Source: Symsagittifera roscoffensis
Taxonomy: Eukaryota > Xenacoelomorpha > Acoela > Convolutidae
Length of the DNA stretch: 64,000 nt
Direction of reading: 5' to 3'
Assembly (NCBI RefSeq): GCF_963678635.1
Contig: NC_087069.1
Span: 48,378,276-48,442,275, forward strand
In this document: positions 20,221 to 32,292 of the stretch, in pieces
How the letters are laid out: every line of letters begins with the position of its first letter
How positions within the stretch are numbered: position 1 is the stretch's first letter
Translations under genes and position numbers: made by a program
The notes under the pieces: model-generated
The model's input: the letters and a program-made list of their open reading frames with translations, nothing else
What the model was told of the DNA's origin: nothing
Databases searched by the model: none

Positions 20221-23200
20221 TGCCAGCACTCAACAGGATTGAGAAAGTGAAATGCAAGGGCTGTGGTAAAGAGTTCAGAAGAGCCAATAGGGTTTGATAA
20301 CGCAAGATTTGCGTGCGAGGCGTTAATATCTGTCCGGAATGTTGTTATTGTACATAAAATCAACAAGAAGTGAATTTTCATACAAGCAAGAAGCACTTAA
20401 AGTCATGAAAGTGTGTACCGTTTGAGAAAGAGTTTCTAAGCTATTATTCATATCAACAAGACCGCAAGAAAGATCACGGGTTGAAAGCGAGGAAAACGAG
20501 TGATTCTGTTGCTGATTTGAATAAAAACATGAAAAACGAGTAGGATAAAGAACAGTTACGAAATGAGTTGATTGCCTGTCAACACGTCTTGACAGATACC
20601 GAGATAGAAAATGGACGCCACAAGGTATTCAATTTTCAACTTTCAAAACTAGATCCTAATCTAGTTAATGAAAAACTGGTTCAAGTCTTTAAAAAACTTG
20701 ATTGTGCAGCAAAAATTAACATTTCCTTGTGATTTGTGTTGCTTAACGAAAAACCGGCAAAATCATTATTTCTACGCTCATGAAAATAACAAAGTTTTCG
20801 ATAAATCTATGCTGCTTTGTACTAAAGATTGTTTGACGACTATTCAGAACAAGGTCAATAAGCAAAATGTCCTTGAAGTTTCTACACAAGTGAGTCAAAA
20901 TACAAAAAGGCGATTCAAGTTGATCACAAATGTGACAATTTTTGCTAGATTTTTGAAAAAGGTACCCATGGGATGTCCAGATTCTGTGATTCCAGAACAA
21001 CTTCTGAGAAATCATCAATTTGACTGTTTGATTTCGGACGCGCACATGCAATAACCATACGATGACAATTTATGTTTGTTTCGAGCGGTTGCAGTTCGAG
21101 TGGCAGCAGGGAACAACTTATCTTGAAACATCCAGATCCATAATTTTTTTGCTTTTCTTGAAAAAGTGAGTTGTGACCCGAAACAATTTTGGGGATTTTT
21201 GATGGATAATCTACCAATAGTTGAAGATGTAGTGAAGAAAAACATCTATATCTACGATATCGACATTGAAGAAGGAGATTTTGTGGGAAAATTAGTTTGG
21301 AGAAATATCGGTAAACACGAGATTGCAGTATAATTTTACGATGCAGCAACCACGTTATTTAATTCAAAAACATCGAAATTCTTCAAATGCTTCCGATGCT
21401 CAACTTGCGATTCATTTTTCAATCTATCTCAAAATTTCAACGAGCATCTGCTACGATGCAAAGACCGAATCGAAAACATTAACCCCAAAACTGTTTACTT
21501 TCTACGAGATACGTTGTTTGAAAAATTGGATGGATTCGATAATGAGTATACCAAAGTACAAACCTTATTCCAAAAAAAATCGCTATTTTTGACTTTGAAT
21601 CAGTTTGCGTGCCATCCGGAGAATTAAAACCGACAAAAACAATAACTTGGATTGGGAAGCATGAACCCATGTCAGTGTCAATTTCATCCAATTTCATCCA
21701 AAAAACAAAAAACCCATATTTTTGTGGTGTGACAAAGGTCTACAATCCCTCATTATTGACTTTGTGGCAAACTTGGAGTTGTTAGCGGAAAAAAATAAAG
21801 CCGAAATGCGATCAATGTTTCTGGAAATTGAAACAAACATCAAAAAAAGGCTACTCACACTTCTGAGCATACTTAAGGAACGTGCCAGTTTTATTAAAAT
21901 TGAAGCAAGAGAGTATGAAGGAAGAAACAGACGCAATCACTCACTTTCTCAGGTTTCGAAAAAAAACAAATGATTGATTTGATGCAGCATCTAGAGAGAT
22001 ACATCAAAACTCTGTCGGTATTTAGATTCAACTGTGGTCGGTATGATTTACAGTTCATTAAATCATACCTCAATCCGTACCTTATCAACAGAAAAGAATT
22101 TGAACATTCAGTTATGAAGAAAGCAAACGACTTTGTTTCCTTCAAATTTGGAGATGTTCAGCTTCTGGACCTTATGAAGTTTTTTAGTGGAGATACTATT
22201 TTAGATTCTTTTTTTTCCATAAACTTACAAAACCAGTGTGATGAAAAGTACCCGTATGACATCTACAGTAAACTGAAAAATAGCAACCCGCTCGAAAAAA
22301 GTGTGACGCTTTTCAGAAGCTTCTCAATACTGGGTTAACTGAAGAGCAAGCCTTGAAAAAAATCGGGCTCCAAATCAAACCACTTATGGGATTGGAAAAC
22401 TACAACTACTTGAAATCCGTATAGAAACAGGAACAGATGTTATGATTTCAAGGTTTTCTACAGTAATATAAAAACAAATATGCTGTTCCTACCCTCGAAG
22501 CTATGCATATATGGATTGAATTTGATCATGATTTATTATAATATTCAATTTTAATCATGAGAATTTTAAAAATCCGGTGAGATTTGATTGGCGGTCCCTC
22601 AATTGTTTTCACAAGAAAAACAGTAGCAAACAAAACTTTTATACAAAAATAGATTAATTTGTGTAAATCAATTGTTCAGGACAATGAAGTGCTAAAAAGT
22701 CAATCTCGCGGCACGGGAGGGTACTGATCCGCTCCGGATGTCGCAAAGGAGCATTCTTTCTTGTGGTTTCTTTCGTATAACAGACTTATTGTGTTTTATT
22801 ACCACGATAAGCGGCTTATTCGTTCTCTGTTAACTTTCAACTGTTTTCCGTCCTGTCTTTTTCGATCGTGTAATTCAACTGACTGTTTTTGTACTGGTTT
22901 TCTTGCCAAATATGGCCGTTCTCTTTAATTTTTGAAAAATGTTTCATCTCAAATCGAATTTTGAAAAATTGAAGTTCTAGAACATTCCGACCCTCCTTTT
23001 CAGAACGATTTTGCAACTAACGTCACTGATGTTCTTTTCTGGCTCGTCGAAGGGTTGGGCTCTGTCAATCCGGCGAAAGGGCACAGCAATGAAGAAACAC
23101 AAAATTTCAAGGCGAGACAAAATCGAGTTTGAACGTTTGAAAATTTGGTCATGTCATACTTTCAAGCAACCAGACCTAGATGCAAAATTGAAAGTTACTA

Positions 23201-24695
23201 CACTACATGAACACAGAAAAAAAATGATTGCTTCAGTGTTGATGGTTATTGCAACCATTGTAAGACTGTTTTTGAAGCAATGGGTTGTTTTTTCCATTTT
23301 TGCCCTTGTCAAGGAGCTAGACCAAGCCAACTGATGATGAACTAAAACGAGGAGCCAAGAAAAGAACAATGAATGAGCTTCAAAAAAATTACATTCGAGT
23401 GGAAGGATACTCTATAGAAGAAATTTTCAGTGTAGTTGGGAGGGGGTCAATTTAAAAATAATGTAAAAAAAATTATGTTAGAGCTCGCTTTCCTTTCAAA
23501 AGGATTCTTTCGGCCAATTCACTACTGCAAAGCATTAGAAATGAAACAATGTTCGGCAACGTGCAATGCGATCTGATGTGTTCCAGATGAGCTCAGAGCG
23601 ACGCTTTCCATTTTCACACCTATTTTCAAAAATTTTGCTGTTACCAAAAGTTTGAGGAATATATGAAAATCTATGCTAAAGAAAACGATTTGTTGTAAAC
23701 AACCACACGAATGTTGATGTCAAGCTTCAAGTTGACCAACGGAGCATTTATCAAACCACTTTTCAACTTTTACTAGGATCTTTTTTTTAATCGAATGGAT
23801 TATTGAACGGTTTTGTTCAGTCTTTTAGTGATGCTAGGCGAGCCGGTGATAAAAATATAGTATCTGGTGTAGTAGCCGAAACAATCAAATTGCTAGGAAA
23901 CAGTTCCTATGGCTATCAAATAATAGACATATCAAAACATACTATAACAAAAATCTTGGAGACGAAAAAAACCACAAGGCTAGAATAACCAGTTTCTGAA
24001 GAGACTCAATAACTTAGCTAAAGATTTGTATCAAGTGGAATTTGTTAAATCTGCTATAGAGCATCGTGAACCAGTTATAGTAGGATTCTTTATACTACTG
24101 TATGACAAGTTGAGAAAGTTCGAGCTGTGTTATATATATTTCGATGAATTTTGCAATAACAACAAATTCGAAGAACTCAAAATAGATTCCCTCTATTTGG
24201 TTTTGGCAGAAGAAGATTTAGATGAATATATCCTCCTCAGCAAGCCAGCAGAAGGGATTGAAATGCGAAGCAAGGACTGTCGAGACAGTTTTAAAGCAGA
24301 TGGAAAAATTAACTTTTTCCCCTCGTTCTTGCTGCTCTGAACATAAGAAACATGAAAAGAGGGAACAAGTATTGTTCAGGGAGGAGTTCAGATGCTCCAA
24401 AATAGTATGCCTGTGTATTAAAACCTATTGCTGTTACGATAGTGAAAAACAAAAGTATAAGCTTAGCAGTTAGGGACTGAACAAACGCTCATTAGAAGAC
24501 TCTGGAGATGGCCCGATGGCGAAGTATCGACGAGAACTGGATAAGGCCTTAAGTTTGAAGTCAACGAATAGAGGATTTTAAACGATGAACCATGCAGTCG
24601 CAACTTACCAAAAAACTAAAAAAGGACTGAGCTACTTTTACACTAAACGGGAAGTTCAATGTGATGTCTTACACACTAAAACTCTGAATTTGTAA
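20221..24695 (+). pseudogene. Protein-primed DNA polymerase B, Maverick A
   Basis: N-terminal zinc-binding region (KCKGCGKEFRRAN at about 20250), then a DDNLCLF block (about 21062) and the exonuclease I motif AIFDFES (about 21580-21600). The middle domain includes an LLDLMKF block (22160), polymerase motif B as LLGNSSYGYQI (about 23890-23925), and a damaged motif C reading EELKIDSLYLV (about 24170), where the catalytic DTD is reduced to ID. It ends at TAA 24695. It copies Maverick DNA from a protein primer. A 380-bp foreign repeat (22701-23080) sits where motif A should be, and there are many stops. The ATG of copy F is lost here. Confidence 0.85.
22701..23080. repeat. Dispersed 380-bp repeat inserted in polymerase B
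   Basis: Aligns with 31122-31490 in the same orientation, starting CAATCTCGCGGCACGGGAGG and ending near CTCTGTCAAT(C/T)CGGC. It interrupts the polymerase between the block equivalent to GGPSIVFTRK and the downstream block. It may be a solo LTR or short non-autonomous element; no clear target duplication was found. Confidence 0.7.
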
Positions 24696-24839
24696 GAGAT
24701 TGGGTAATAAAATTGTATTCGATGCTGTAATTTAAAACAATTTCTCTGTAATCAACCTTTGTTCCCAAAAATTTATTTTTAAACGCTACGTTTGTGTTAA
24801 TTATATATTGTTTTTTGATTATAAAACCGTTAGAAACTG

Positions 24840-25365
24840 GAACATCAGCGAAATCGGGTGCCAAAAATTTTTGAATTTACCATCTTACCAACTGGAACTA
24901 TGGAATCTGACCAATCTTAATACACTCCAAAATCTATTACCACGTAATACACCAAGAAAATTTACCCATTAGGCCGCAAGCCGAAATTTTTGGAAAAAAA
25001 ATCAGACATTTCCAAACACCATTTTTCTTTCTATTTTCAACACACCCAAACCTTACTATTCCTTATCGAAATACCTTGTGAAACCTTTTACTTATCCTTA
25101 TGAGTTCTTAATGCTCTACACTGAATCCTTATACATAGGGAAATTTATACAAAATCCTTCAACCTGGGAAAATCCGGGACCGGAAAAACTTACCATCTGA
25201 AACCTGGTATCTTAATACACTGAGAAACCTATTCCCTATCTTAATACATTGTGAAACTTTTTCCCTATGTTAATACATAGGGTTAGGACTGGATACTCTA
25301 TAGCCTATGTTAATACAAAGGGGGGTCCTCACCACCCAGACGATTTGAATTTAACATATACTACT
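24840..25365 (-). repeat. Right terminal inverted repeat of Maverick A
   Basis: Reverse-complement partner of 10284-10815. The element ends ...ATATACTACT at 25365. The inner limit is set where similarity to the left arm fades, near CATCTTACC at about 24880-24840. Confidence 0.85.
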
Positions 25366-25371
25366 AATATG
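25366..25371. repeat. 6-bp target site duplication, right
   Basis: AATATG directly after the right terminus, matching 10278-10283 exactly. Confidence 0.9.
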
Positions 25372-25549
25372 CAAAAATCTCTGCAAGTTTATTAACAAAG
25401 TGTAATATTTTCTTCTGAATTCCCAGAAGCTGCAAAAATTTTCCAAGTTTTCACTAAATTACAAAACTCTTTTCAGTTATTTCAACAAATTGCGATAAAT
25501 GATCCTTTTTTATCGAAAATCCAAAAAGTTTCGTTTTATTTTCTACGAA

Positions 25550-25690
25550 ATGTTTACAGTTTTTTTCAGTTTTTTGACAAGATGAGAGAATGTTTCAATT
25601 TTTTTAACAAGATTCTAAAAGTTTTGCAATTTTTTTGACGAGATGTGAAAAGTGTTTCAATTTTTTTGACCAGATGCAAAAAATACTTCA
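25550..25690. repeat. Degenerate tandem repeat, about 32-bp unit (copy F spacer)
   Basis: Four or so units on TTTTTTGAC(A/G)AGATG then GAAAA and GTTTCAA, matching the spacers of copies A and B in both sequence and position relative to the conserved unknown gene. Confidence 0.75.
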
Positions 25691-25924
25691 GTGCTTTTCT
25701 GAAAAGACGCAAAAATGATAAGTAATTGTATTTTTGTGCATTTTTTAAAATGTTTTCTTTAACATGTGTACAAAACGTTTCTTAATATGTGTCGCTCATT
25801 TAATTTGTGTTTTTGTTTTGTTTTGAACAGTTTGGTGGGTTTCATCTTGAACTACTCAAATATTCTCAGAGTTACACAGCTAAAAGGAATTTGGAAAAAA
25901 CAAACTAATTTAAAACGATGAAAT

Positions 25925-26395
25925 AAATGAAAAGCAACGAAAATTTGCAAAAAATATTAATCAAAGAACTGTCGAGAGCTCTAAAGGGTTCTATAATATG
26001 TAGAGCTATTCGAGTTTCCTTCGCTGGTGGTTGTTGCGATGGGTGTTCTGATGAATTGTTTCCGAGAACTCCTCATCTTCGTCTAATCCCATCTCCGTCT
26101 CCCAAGGAAAGGTGAAGTCGTTGACCGGTTCAGCCACATATCTAGATTCAAGAATATCGGGGCAGTTCATTCCCTTATGCTCAGACACTTCCTCTACCTT
26201 TCGCATTTTTCCAAATTTGATCTCTGTGATGGAACCTGCGTCATTAGATGTTCGTTGAAATCCCTCCGCATCACATCCACCATGTGCCACACTTGGATTT
26301 GGATGTCAATTTGGGCCAAAAAAACTCCAGAGATAGTTTTATCGTACTTGAAATTGTACTAGATCAGGTGAAAAGATTACTTGGTATATAATGTT
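25925..26395 (-). pseudogene. Conserved Maverick gene of unknown function (copy F)
   Basis: An open stretch at 26290-26006 covers HGGCDAEGFQRTS, KFGKMRKVEEVSEH, ILESRYVAEPVNDFTFPW and an acidic tail. The N-terminal part (26395-26290) is frameshifted. This diverged copy shows the correct frame through the middle of the protein, which copies A and B have lost. No known domain. Confidence 0.55.
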
Positions 26396-26589
26396 GCTGT
26401 TTTCAACCGAGGAGAGTATTTTGAGCAATAATTTGAGTAAAAGCAAGAATACTGAGTGATTTATAACTGAGAGATGAGATAGTTGACGGTAGTTCAGTTA
26501 AAACTAAAATGTTTAAAGCTGAGAGAGGGTTTGTATGTTGTTGTTGGTTAAATTGAATTGATTTGATTTTAAATCGAGTTGGTTAAAAT

Positions 26590-26606
26590 GAAAAAATATA
26601 TATATA
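26590..26606. repeat. AT dinucleotide microsatellite
   Basis: Short (AT)n run in the intergenic part of copy F. No function suggested. Confidence 0.7.
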
Positions 26607-26924
26607 TTTTGAGCCACAATTGAGGGATACCTTCAACTCGTGTGGGTTTAACCAATCAAAATTGATTTCCTTATTTTCCCCCAAAAATGAAGAAAAAAGA
26701 AAGAGTCACCATCTAATTCATCATTTAGAAAATCAAGCAACTCAAAAAAACTCAAATGTTTTTGATAAAACCTCCAAAAAATTATGAAAAAGTAATCATC
26801 TTTCCCATCAATCAGAAAATCAATTTTATTTTCTTTTAAAGCAACTCGAGAAAAGTGAAAACTGAGAAATTAAAATTTTTGAAAAAGGACAAAGGAATCA
26901 ATTCTAGAAGATGCTGGACTCTGA

Positions 26925-27216
26925 TTGGTTAATCTCCAGAAAACAGTGTTACTAAAACAAAACTCAATTTTGATTGGTTGATTTTCAGTAAGCAACAGCA
27001 AAAAAATCTTGTTACATTTTGAATTTCCTTTGCATTAAAAGCGATCGCTTTATTTTTTGTATAAATACTTGAAAATATTTTCAGTTACTTTCGACTATTC
27101 AAAGTGAATATAAATAGTGTTTTAAGTTTTTTGGGTTATTTCAAATCTTCCAACTTTGTAGGTACCATGTATTTTTTTTAAATTTTGGAACATACTAATT
27201 CTCCCAATGTTTTCGG
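26925..27216. promoter_or_regulatory. Putative polymerase B promoter region, copy F
   Basis: CTCTGATTGGTT (about 26931) and TTTTGATTGGTTG (about 26970), then TATAAATA at about 27060-27067 and the start ATG at 27217. Same order and spacing as 19940-20220 despite strong divergence of the surrounding DNA. Confidence 0.45.
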
Positions 27217-30200
27217 ATGCCGGCACTCAAAAAGAAGGAAAAAGTGAAATGCGAGGACTGTGGTAAAGATTACAGGAGAGCCAATGCGTCTCGACATTGC
27301 AAGAGTTTCGTGTCAAGAATTATTTTTTGTCGCGAATGTACTTATTGTACTTACAAACAGCAAGAAACGAAACTCCATACGAGCAATAAACACGTAATGA
27401 CAAACCCAAAGTCAACAAAGTGTATATCGTGTGAGAATGAGTTTCCGAGCTATTATTCACTTCAACAACATCATAGTAAAGATCACGCCATGAAAGCAGG
27501 AAAATGAGCGATTCTGTTGCTGATTTAATTAAAATGTTGAAAAACGAGGAGGATAGTGATCAGCTGCGAGTTGAGTTGAATAGCTGTTAAAACTCCTTGT
27601 TAGATACTGCGTTGGAAAATGTTAGTCACAAGGTTTTGAATTTTTAACTCTCCAAACTAGATCCAAATCTAGTTAATGAAAAACTAGATCAAGTTTTTGA
27701 AAATCTTAGTTGCGTCGCAAAAATCAATAATGCCTTGAGATTTGAGTTACATTATATAGATAACGACAAAAATCGTTATTTCTATGCTCATGACAGTAAC
27801 ACGCTATTTGATAAAACTATGCTAATTTACACTAAAGCAGACGGGACGAGTATACATCACAAAGTCAAAAGCAAGATTTGACTGAAGTTTTTATACAGGA
27901 GAGATAAAATACAATATGGCGATTCAAATTGATCACTAATATAATAATTTTTGTTTTATTGTTAAAACACGTTCTACTGCTGAAAAGCATACCCACGGGA
28001 AGTCCAGTTTCAGTGTTTCCCGAACCACCTCTGAGAAAAAATCAAGTAAACGGTTGGATTTCGAATCAAAACTCAAAACAACTATACAATGACAATTTGT
28101 GTTTGTTTCAAGCGCTTGCACTTGAGTTTTATAGATTAACTAATCCTGAAACATCCACCTTCAAGATCTTCAATGATTTTTGGTGAATATTCTACCGAAA
28201 GATAAAGATGCAGTAGAGAAAAAAAATCTTTATCTGCGATATTGACAAAGAAGCAGGAGACTTTGCGGGAGATTTAGCTCGGAGAAGTATCGGTAATTTT
28301 GACATAACAGTAAAGCTCATATGTTGCTACAACTACAGTATTTTCATCAAAAAACTTCTTCAATTGCTTTCGATGCCCAAGTTGCGATACAATTCTCCAC
28401 AAGGCATACCATTTCAACAGGAATCTTCTGCTATGCAGAGTTCGAATCAAAAACATTCACCCTAGAATTGTTTACACTCTACGTGAGACGTTATTTGAAA
28501 AACTAGATGCTTCAAAATTGAGTATACCAAAGAACAAACTTTTTTCAAAAAGGTCGCTATTTTTCAGTTTGAATCAATTGGTGTGTCATCCAAAGAAAAA
28601 AAAACCAACTGAAGCAATATTTGGAGTCGGTAAACATTTACCCTTATCAGTATCATTTTCATCCAATTAGTTGTCAAGCCCATTTTTTTTGTGTGACAAA
28701 GATCCACAACCCCTCATTATTGAACGCGTGGAGAACTTGCAATTGGTGACGGAGAAAAATAAAGTAGAGATGCGATCAAAAGTTATGGAAATTGAAAAAA
28801 AAACACACCAAAAAGTTGCTACACACTGTTTCCAGCATACTTAATGAACGGGGCAGTTTCAAAAAATATGAAGCAAGAGGATACGAGGATGATTTTATTG
28901 AGGATGAGGAATAAACCGACGCGTCCACTCGCTTTCTCAGAATTCAGAAAAATCAGTTGATTGATTTAAAAATTTGCAAGAAGGGATACACTAATAATGT
29001 ATCAGGATTAACTAATCCTGAAACACCCACCTTCAAGATCTTTAATGAGTTTTGGTGAATAATCTACCGAAAAATAAAGATGCAGTGGAGAAAAAAACCT
29101 TCATCTGCGATATTGACAATGAAGCTGGATACTTTGAGGGAGATTTAGATCGGAGAAGTATCGGTAATTTTGACATAACAGTAAAGCTCATACATTGCTA
29201 CAACTACAGTATTTTACGTCAAAACACTTCTTCAAATGCTTTCGATGCCCAATTTTCGATACAATTTTCCACAAAGCATACCTTTTCAACATGAATCTTC
29301 TGCTATGCAGAGTTCGAATCAAAAACATTCACCCTAGAATTGTTTATACTCTACGTGAGACGTTATTTGAAAAACTGGATGCTTCAAAATTGAGTAAACC
29401 AAAGAACAAACTTTATTCAAAAAAGTACCCGTTTTCAGTTTGAATCAATTGGTGTGGCCATCCAAAGAAAAAAAAACCAACTGAAGCAATATTTTGAATC
29501 GGTAAACATTAACCTATATCAGTATCATTTTCATCCAATTAGTTGTCAAGCCCAATTTTTTGTGTGACAAAGATCCACAACCCCTCATTATTGAACTCGA
29601 GGAGAATTTGCAATTGGTGACGGAGAAAAATAAAATAGAGATGCGATCAAAAGTTCTAGAAATTGAAAAAAAAACACACCAAAAAGTGGCTACACACTGT
29701 TTCCAGCATACTTAATGAACGGGGCAGTTTCAAAAAAAATGAAGCAAGAGGATAAGAGTATGATTTTATTGAGGATGAGGAATAAACCGACGCATCCACT
29801 CGCTTTCTCAGAATTCAGAAAAATCAGTTGATTGATTTTAAAATTTGCAAGAAGGGATACACTAATACTGTATCAGTTTTTGCATTCAACAGTGGTCGGT
29901 TTGATATAAACCTCAATAAATCATATCTCATTCCCTACCTTATCAAAAAAAGGAAATTGAACTTCAGTTATCAAGAAACCAAAAGACTTTTTTTCGTTCA
30001 AACATGGAGACCTTCAGCTTCTGGACTTTATGAAACTTTTGGGCAGAGCTACTTTTTAGACTCTCTCTAAGAGCTTGAAAAGCCAGTGAGATGAAAGGAT
30101 ATTTTTTATACGAATGGTTTGTTACTCCCAACAAGCTTGATGAACAATACCTACCATCGTTCGATAATTTTTACAGTAAACTGGAGAATAGTAACCCTCT

Positions 30201-30650
30201 CGATAAACAGTTTGATGATTATCAAAAACTCTCTTATAATGAAAAAGTTTAGTTTGAAAACCAAACCACCTATGAGACTGGAAAATTGCAACTACCTGAA
30301 ATCTATTTGACAACAGGATGAAAAAAAAGGTTCCGCGATTTTTTACAATGTTTAACAACAAAGCACACTGCCGAATCTAGAAGAAATCTGTCTACACAAG
30401 TCAGCCGAACTTTTTTGAGTGGTAGTGACTTGTTTGAAAAAACACGGGAAAATTTGACCGGTGGTCCCCCAGTTGTTTTCACAAGGAAAGCAGTAACAAA
30501 TGAGACGTTTACTGAAAAATCAAACAACTTGTGTATATCAATCGTTGGGGTTGATGTCAGTCAACTCTTTCTTTATTCTATGTGTCAGAACATGCGCACA
30601 GGCTTGTATACGAGATGTGGCTACATTTAACTTTCGCTCAAATACTACAT
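27217..30650 (+). pseudogene. Protein-primed DNA polymerase B, copy F (truncated)
   Basis: Intact first 96 codons from ATG 27217 with three zinc-binding units: CEDCGKDYRRANASRHC, CRECTYC with HTSNKH, and CISCENEF with HHSKDH. The N-terminal domain follows with DNDNLCLFQALAL (about 28085), the exonuclease I block as AIFQFES (Asp replaced by Gln, about 28556-28580), a middle domain, and motif A as GVDVSQLFLYSM (about 30548-30585). The sequence fades after LYTR at about 30620. An 872-bp segment is tandemly doubled (28134-29876). Frameshifts are frequent. Motifs B and C are absent. Confidence 0.82.
28134..29876 (+). repeat. 872-bp tandem duplication within polymerase B of copy F
   Basis: Unit 1 is 28134-29005 and unit 2 is 29006-29876, with constant offset and few differences. 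Unit 1 ends ...GTATCAG and unit 2 starts GATTAACTAATCC, the same words found at the outer boundaries, which fixes the breakpoints. Both units carry the AIFQFES-type Asp-to-Gln change, so that mutation came first. Confidence 0.92.
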
Positions 30651-31121
30651 AGACGGAGCATAGAAAAAGCAGCTACTGGCGACTGGCCGGCTTACCCGTT
30701 TTTCATTGTCTACACCTAGCCAGTTGATTTTCTGGTCTGTTTAGGACTAAGTAAAAAGTTACCGTTTTTAGGCCATCAGTCAAACGACTTTTGCTCAGCT
30801 ATCGTTACATGCGAAAAAAACCACATAACTGGGTCTTGAATCCCCAGACTACGTGATTGTTATTAGAAACACCGCTCGAATATCATTTTTCACAATGTTT
30901 TCAGTGACACTTATATACTAACTCCATTGGAGTTGGATTGACCCTTTCTTACTTTTTAGCTCTGAAATACTAAATAATACTGGAATGAATTCAATTGTTC
31001 AGGGCCTTAAATTGGCTAAAAATTGATTTATATAGTCTCTCAGCATATAAAGGTCTCTGGACACCGGGCCTCCAACTCCGTGCTCTTTCGGAGATAACGT
31101 TGTTATCTCTCCAATCTCGCG
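30651..31121. other. No recognisable gene
   Basis: Sequence between the end of polymerase copy F and the dispersed repeat. The only note is a short palindrome, GAGATAAC-GTT-GTTATCTC, at 31091-31109, just before the repeat. Confidence 0.5.
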
Positions 31122-31490
31122 GCACGGGAGGGTACTGATACGCTCCAGATGCCCAACTGGACTTTTCTTTCTTCTGGTTTCTTTCGGATAAGCGTCTTAT
31201 CGTGTCTTGTTACCACGATAAGAGGCTTCGTTGTTCTCTTTTGACTTTCAACTGTTTTCCGTCTTGTCTTATTTGACTGTGTAATTCGACTGTCTGTTTT
31301 TTACTGGTTCTCTTGCCAAATATGGCCAATCTTCCTAGTTTCTGAGAAATGTTCTATCGCAATTCGATTTTTTAAAATTAAAATTCTAGAACATTCCTAC
31401 CCTCCTTTTCATAACGAGTTCGCTATTAGCGTCACTGATAGTCTTTTGTTGGTCGTCGGAGGGTTCGGCTCTGTCAATTCGGCAGAAAGA
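31122..31490. repeat. Dispersed repeat, second copy
   Basis: Homologous to 22701-23080 in direct orientation, about 80% alike by eye, including GGGAGGGTACTGAT, ACCACGATAAG, CTTTCAACTGTTTTCCGTC and TCTTGCCAAATATGGCC. Confidence 0.7.
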
Positions 31491-32292
31491 TGAACGCATT
31501 GAACGCATGACTCCGGGTTATCTTCAAGCGGTGATCCAGTTTTCTATAGTCAACTTACAGATTGCATTAGGAAAAGAACTTTCATCTACTTCACCTCAAC
31601 TCACTACTTATCATGAATGGAATCGTTTTGATTTGAACTGCATTCTAACATTTTCATAAAATTTGCACTGTGACGAGTTTCTCAGATAAAATTTCTTTCC
31701 GGACTACTTACGGGATCTCCGTAAAATTTCTTCTCGCGCATGCTGATTTTTTAAAAAAGATTTGGGACGTGGCACGGCCACGCACCCGTTAAAAATAACT
31801 TAACATCACTCACCAAGCAAATCCTTCATTTATGCTGCTGCCCGCAATATTAAAATTAAGAAACTCTGTGGCTAGGAAAGGTAATGAGGATCTCACACTC
31901 AAACCCTATAAATAATCGTCAACTAAAATTATCACTTATATTTCAATAATTTTATCAACAAAAAAACAAGCGTGCAATCAATCACGATCTAAAAGACAAG
32001 TCCATTGAAATTCTCTTTTTCTTCTTAGTATAAAAGCTAGCACCAAGATGGGTTGTCCACCTGCGATCCTGTCAAAATAACATAATTGAGCGCTGTCACC
32101 TTTCGAACCTGGAGTGTTCCAAGTTTTCATGACATCAACATCACATAAAACATAACCTAACGATAACATAACATACAAATACCGCACATCAACACTATCA
32201 CATAACAACATAATACCTAATCAATATCCTAAAACCTAGTTCTAATGCCTACAATGTAAACCTAAGACAAACTATTAGCACTGACTGTGGCT
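31491..32292. other. 3' flank of Gypsy fragment 2; no clear gene
   Basis: Contains an A/C-rich stretch with recurring ATAACATA/ACATAAC words (32140-32220), a CGTGGC-ACG-GCCACG hairpin near 31768, and a 77-codon minus frame (32211-31978) without recognisable features. Probably the 3' untranslated part of the retrotransposon fragment. Confidence 0.35.

Larger units (their letters stand above)
10284..25365. mobile_element. Complete Maverick/Polinton transposon (copy A)
   Basis: A 15082-bp element. Both ends begin AGTAGTAT when read inward, the termini are inverted repeats of roughly 530 bp, and both sides are flanked by the same 6 bp, AATATG. Polintons are known to be 15-20 kb long, to start with AG and to make 6-bp target duplications, so the boundaries are firm. 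Inside are remnants of the full gene set: protease, capsid proteins, integrase, packaging ATPase and protein-primed polymerase B. All coding regions carry stops or frameshifts and the two TIRs have diverged clearly, so the copy is old and inactive. It is inserted in an older Maverick, whose halves lie at 5714-10283 and 25366-30650. Confidence 0.93.
25372..30650. mobile_element. Older Maverick, right half (copy F)
   Basis: Holds the spacer tandem repeat, the conserved unknown gene (minus) and the start to middle of polymerase B (plus), in the same order and spacing logic as 17.76-22.7 kb of copy A. It starts at the target duplication of Maverick A and fades out shortly after polymerase motif A at about 30650. 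No terminal repeat is seen at that end, so it is truncated or its end has decayed. Confidence 0.72.

Noticed and set aside
20945..21349. 134-codon minus-strand frame
   Set aside because: Antisense to the polymerase B N-terminal domain, which matches the Maverick family on the plus strand.
31091..31109. Palindrome GAGATAAC-GTT-GTTATCTC as a terminator or element end
   Set aside because: Short, single occurrence, absent at the other copy of the adjacent dispersed repeat.
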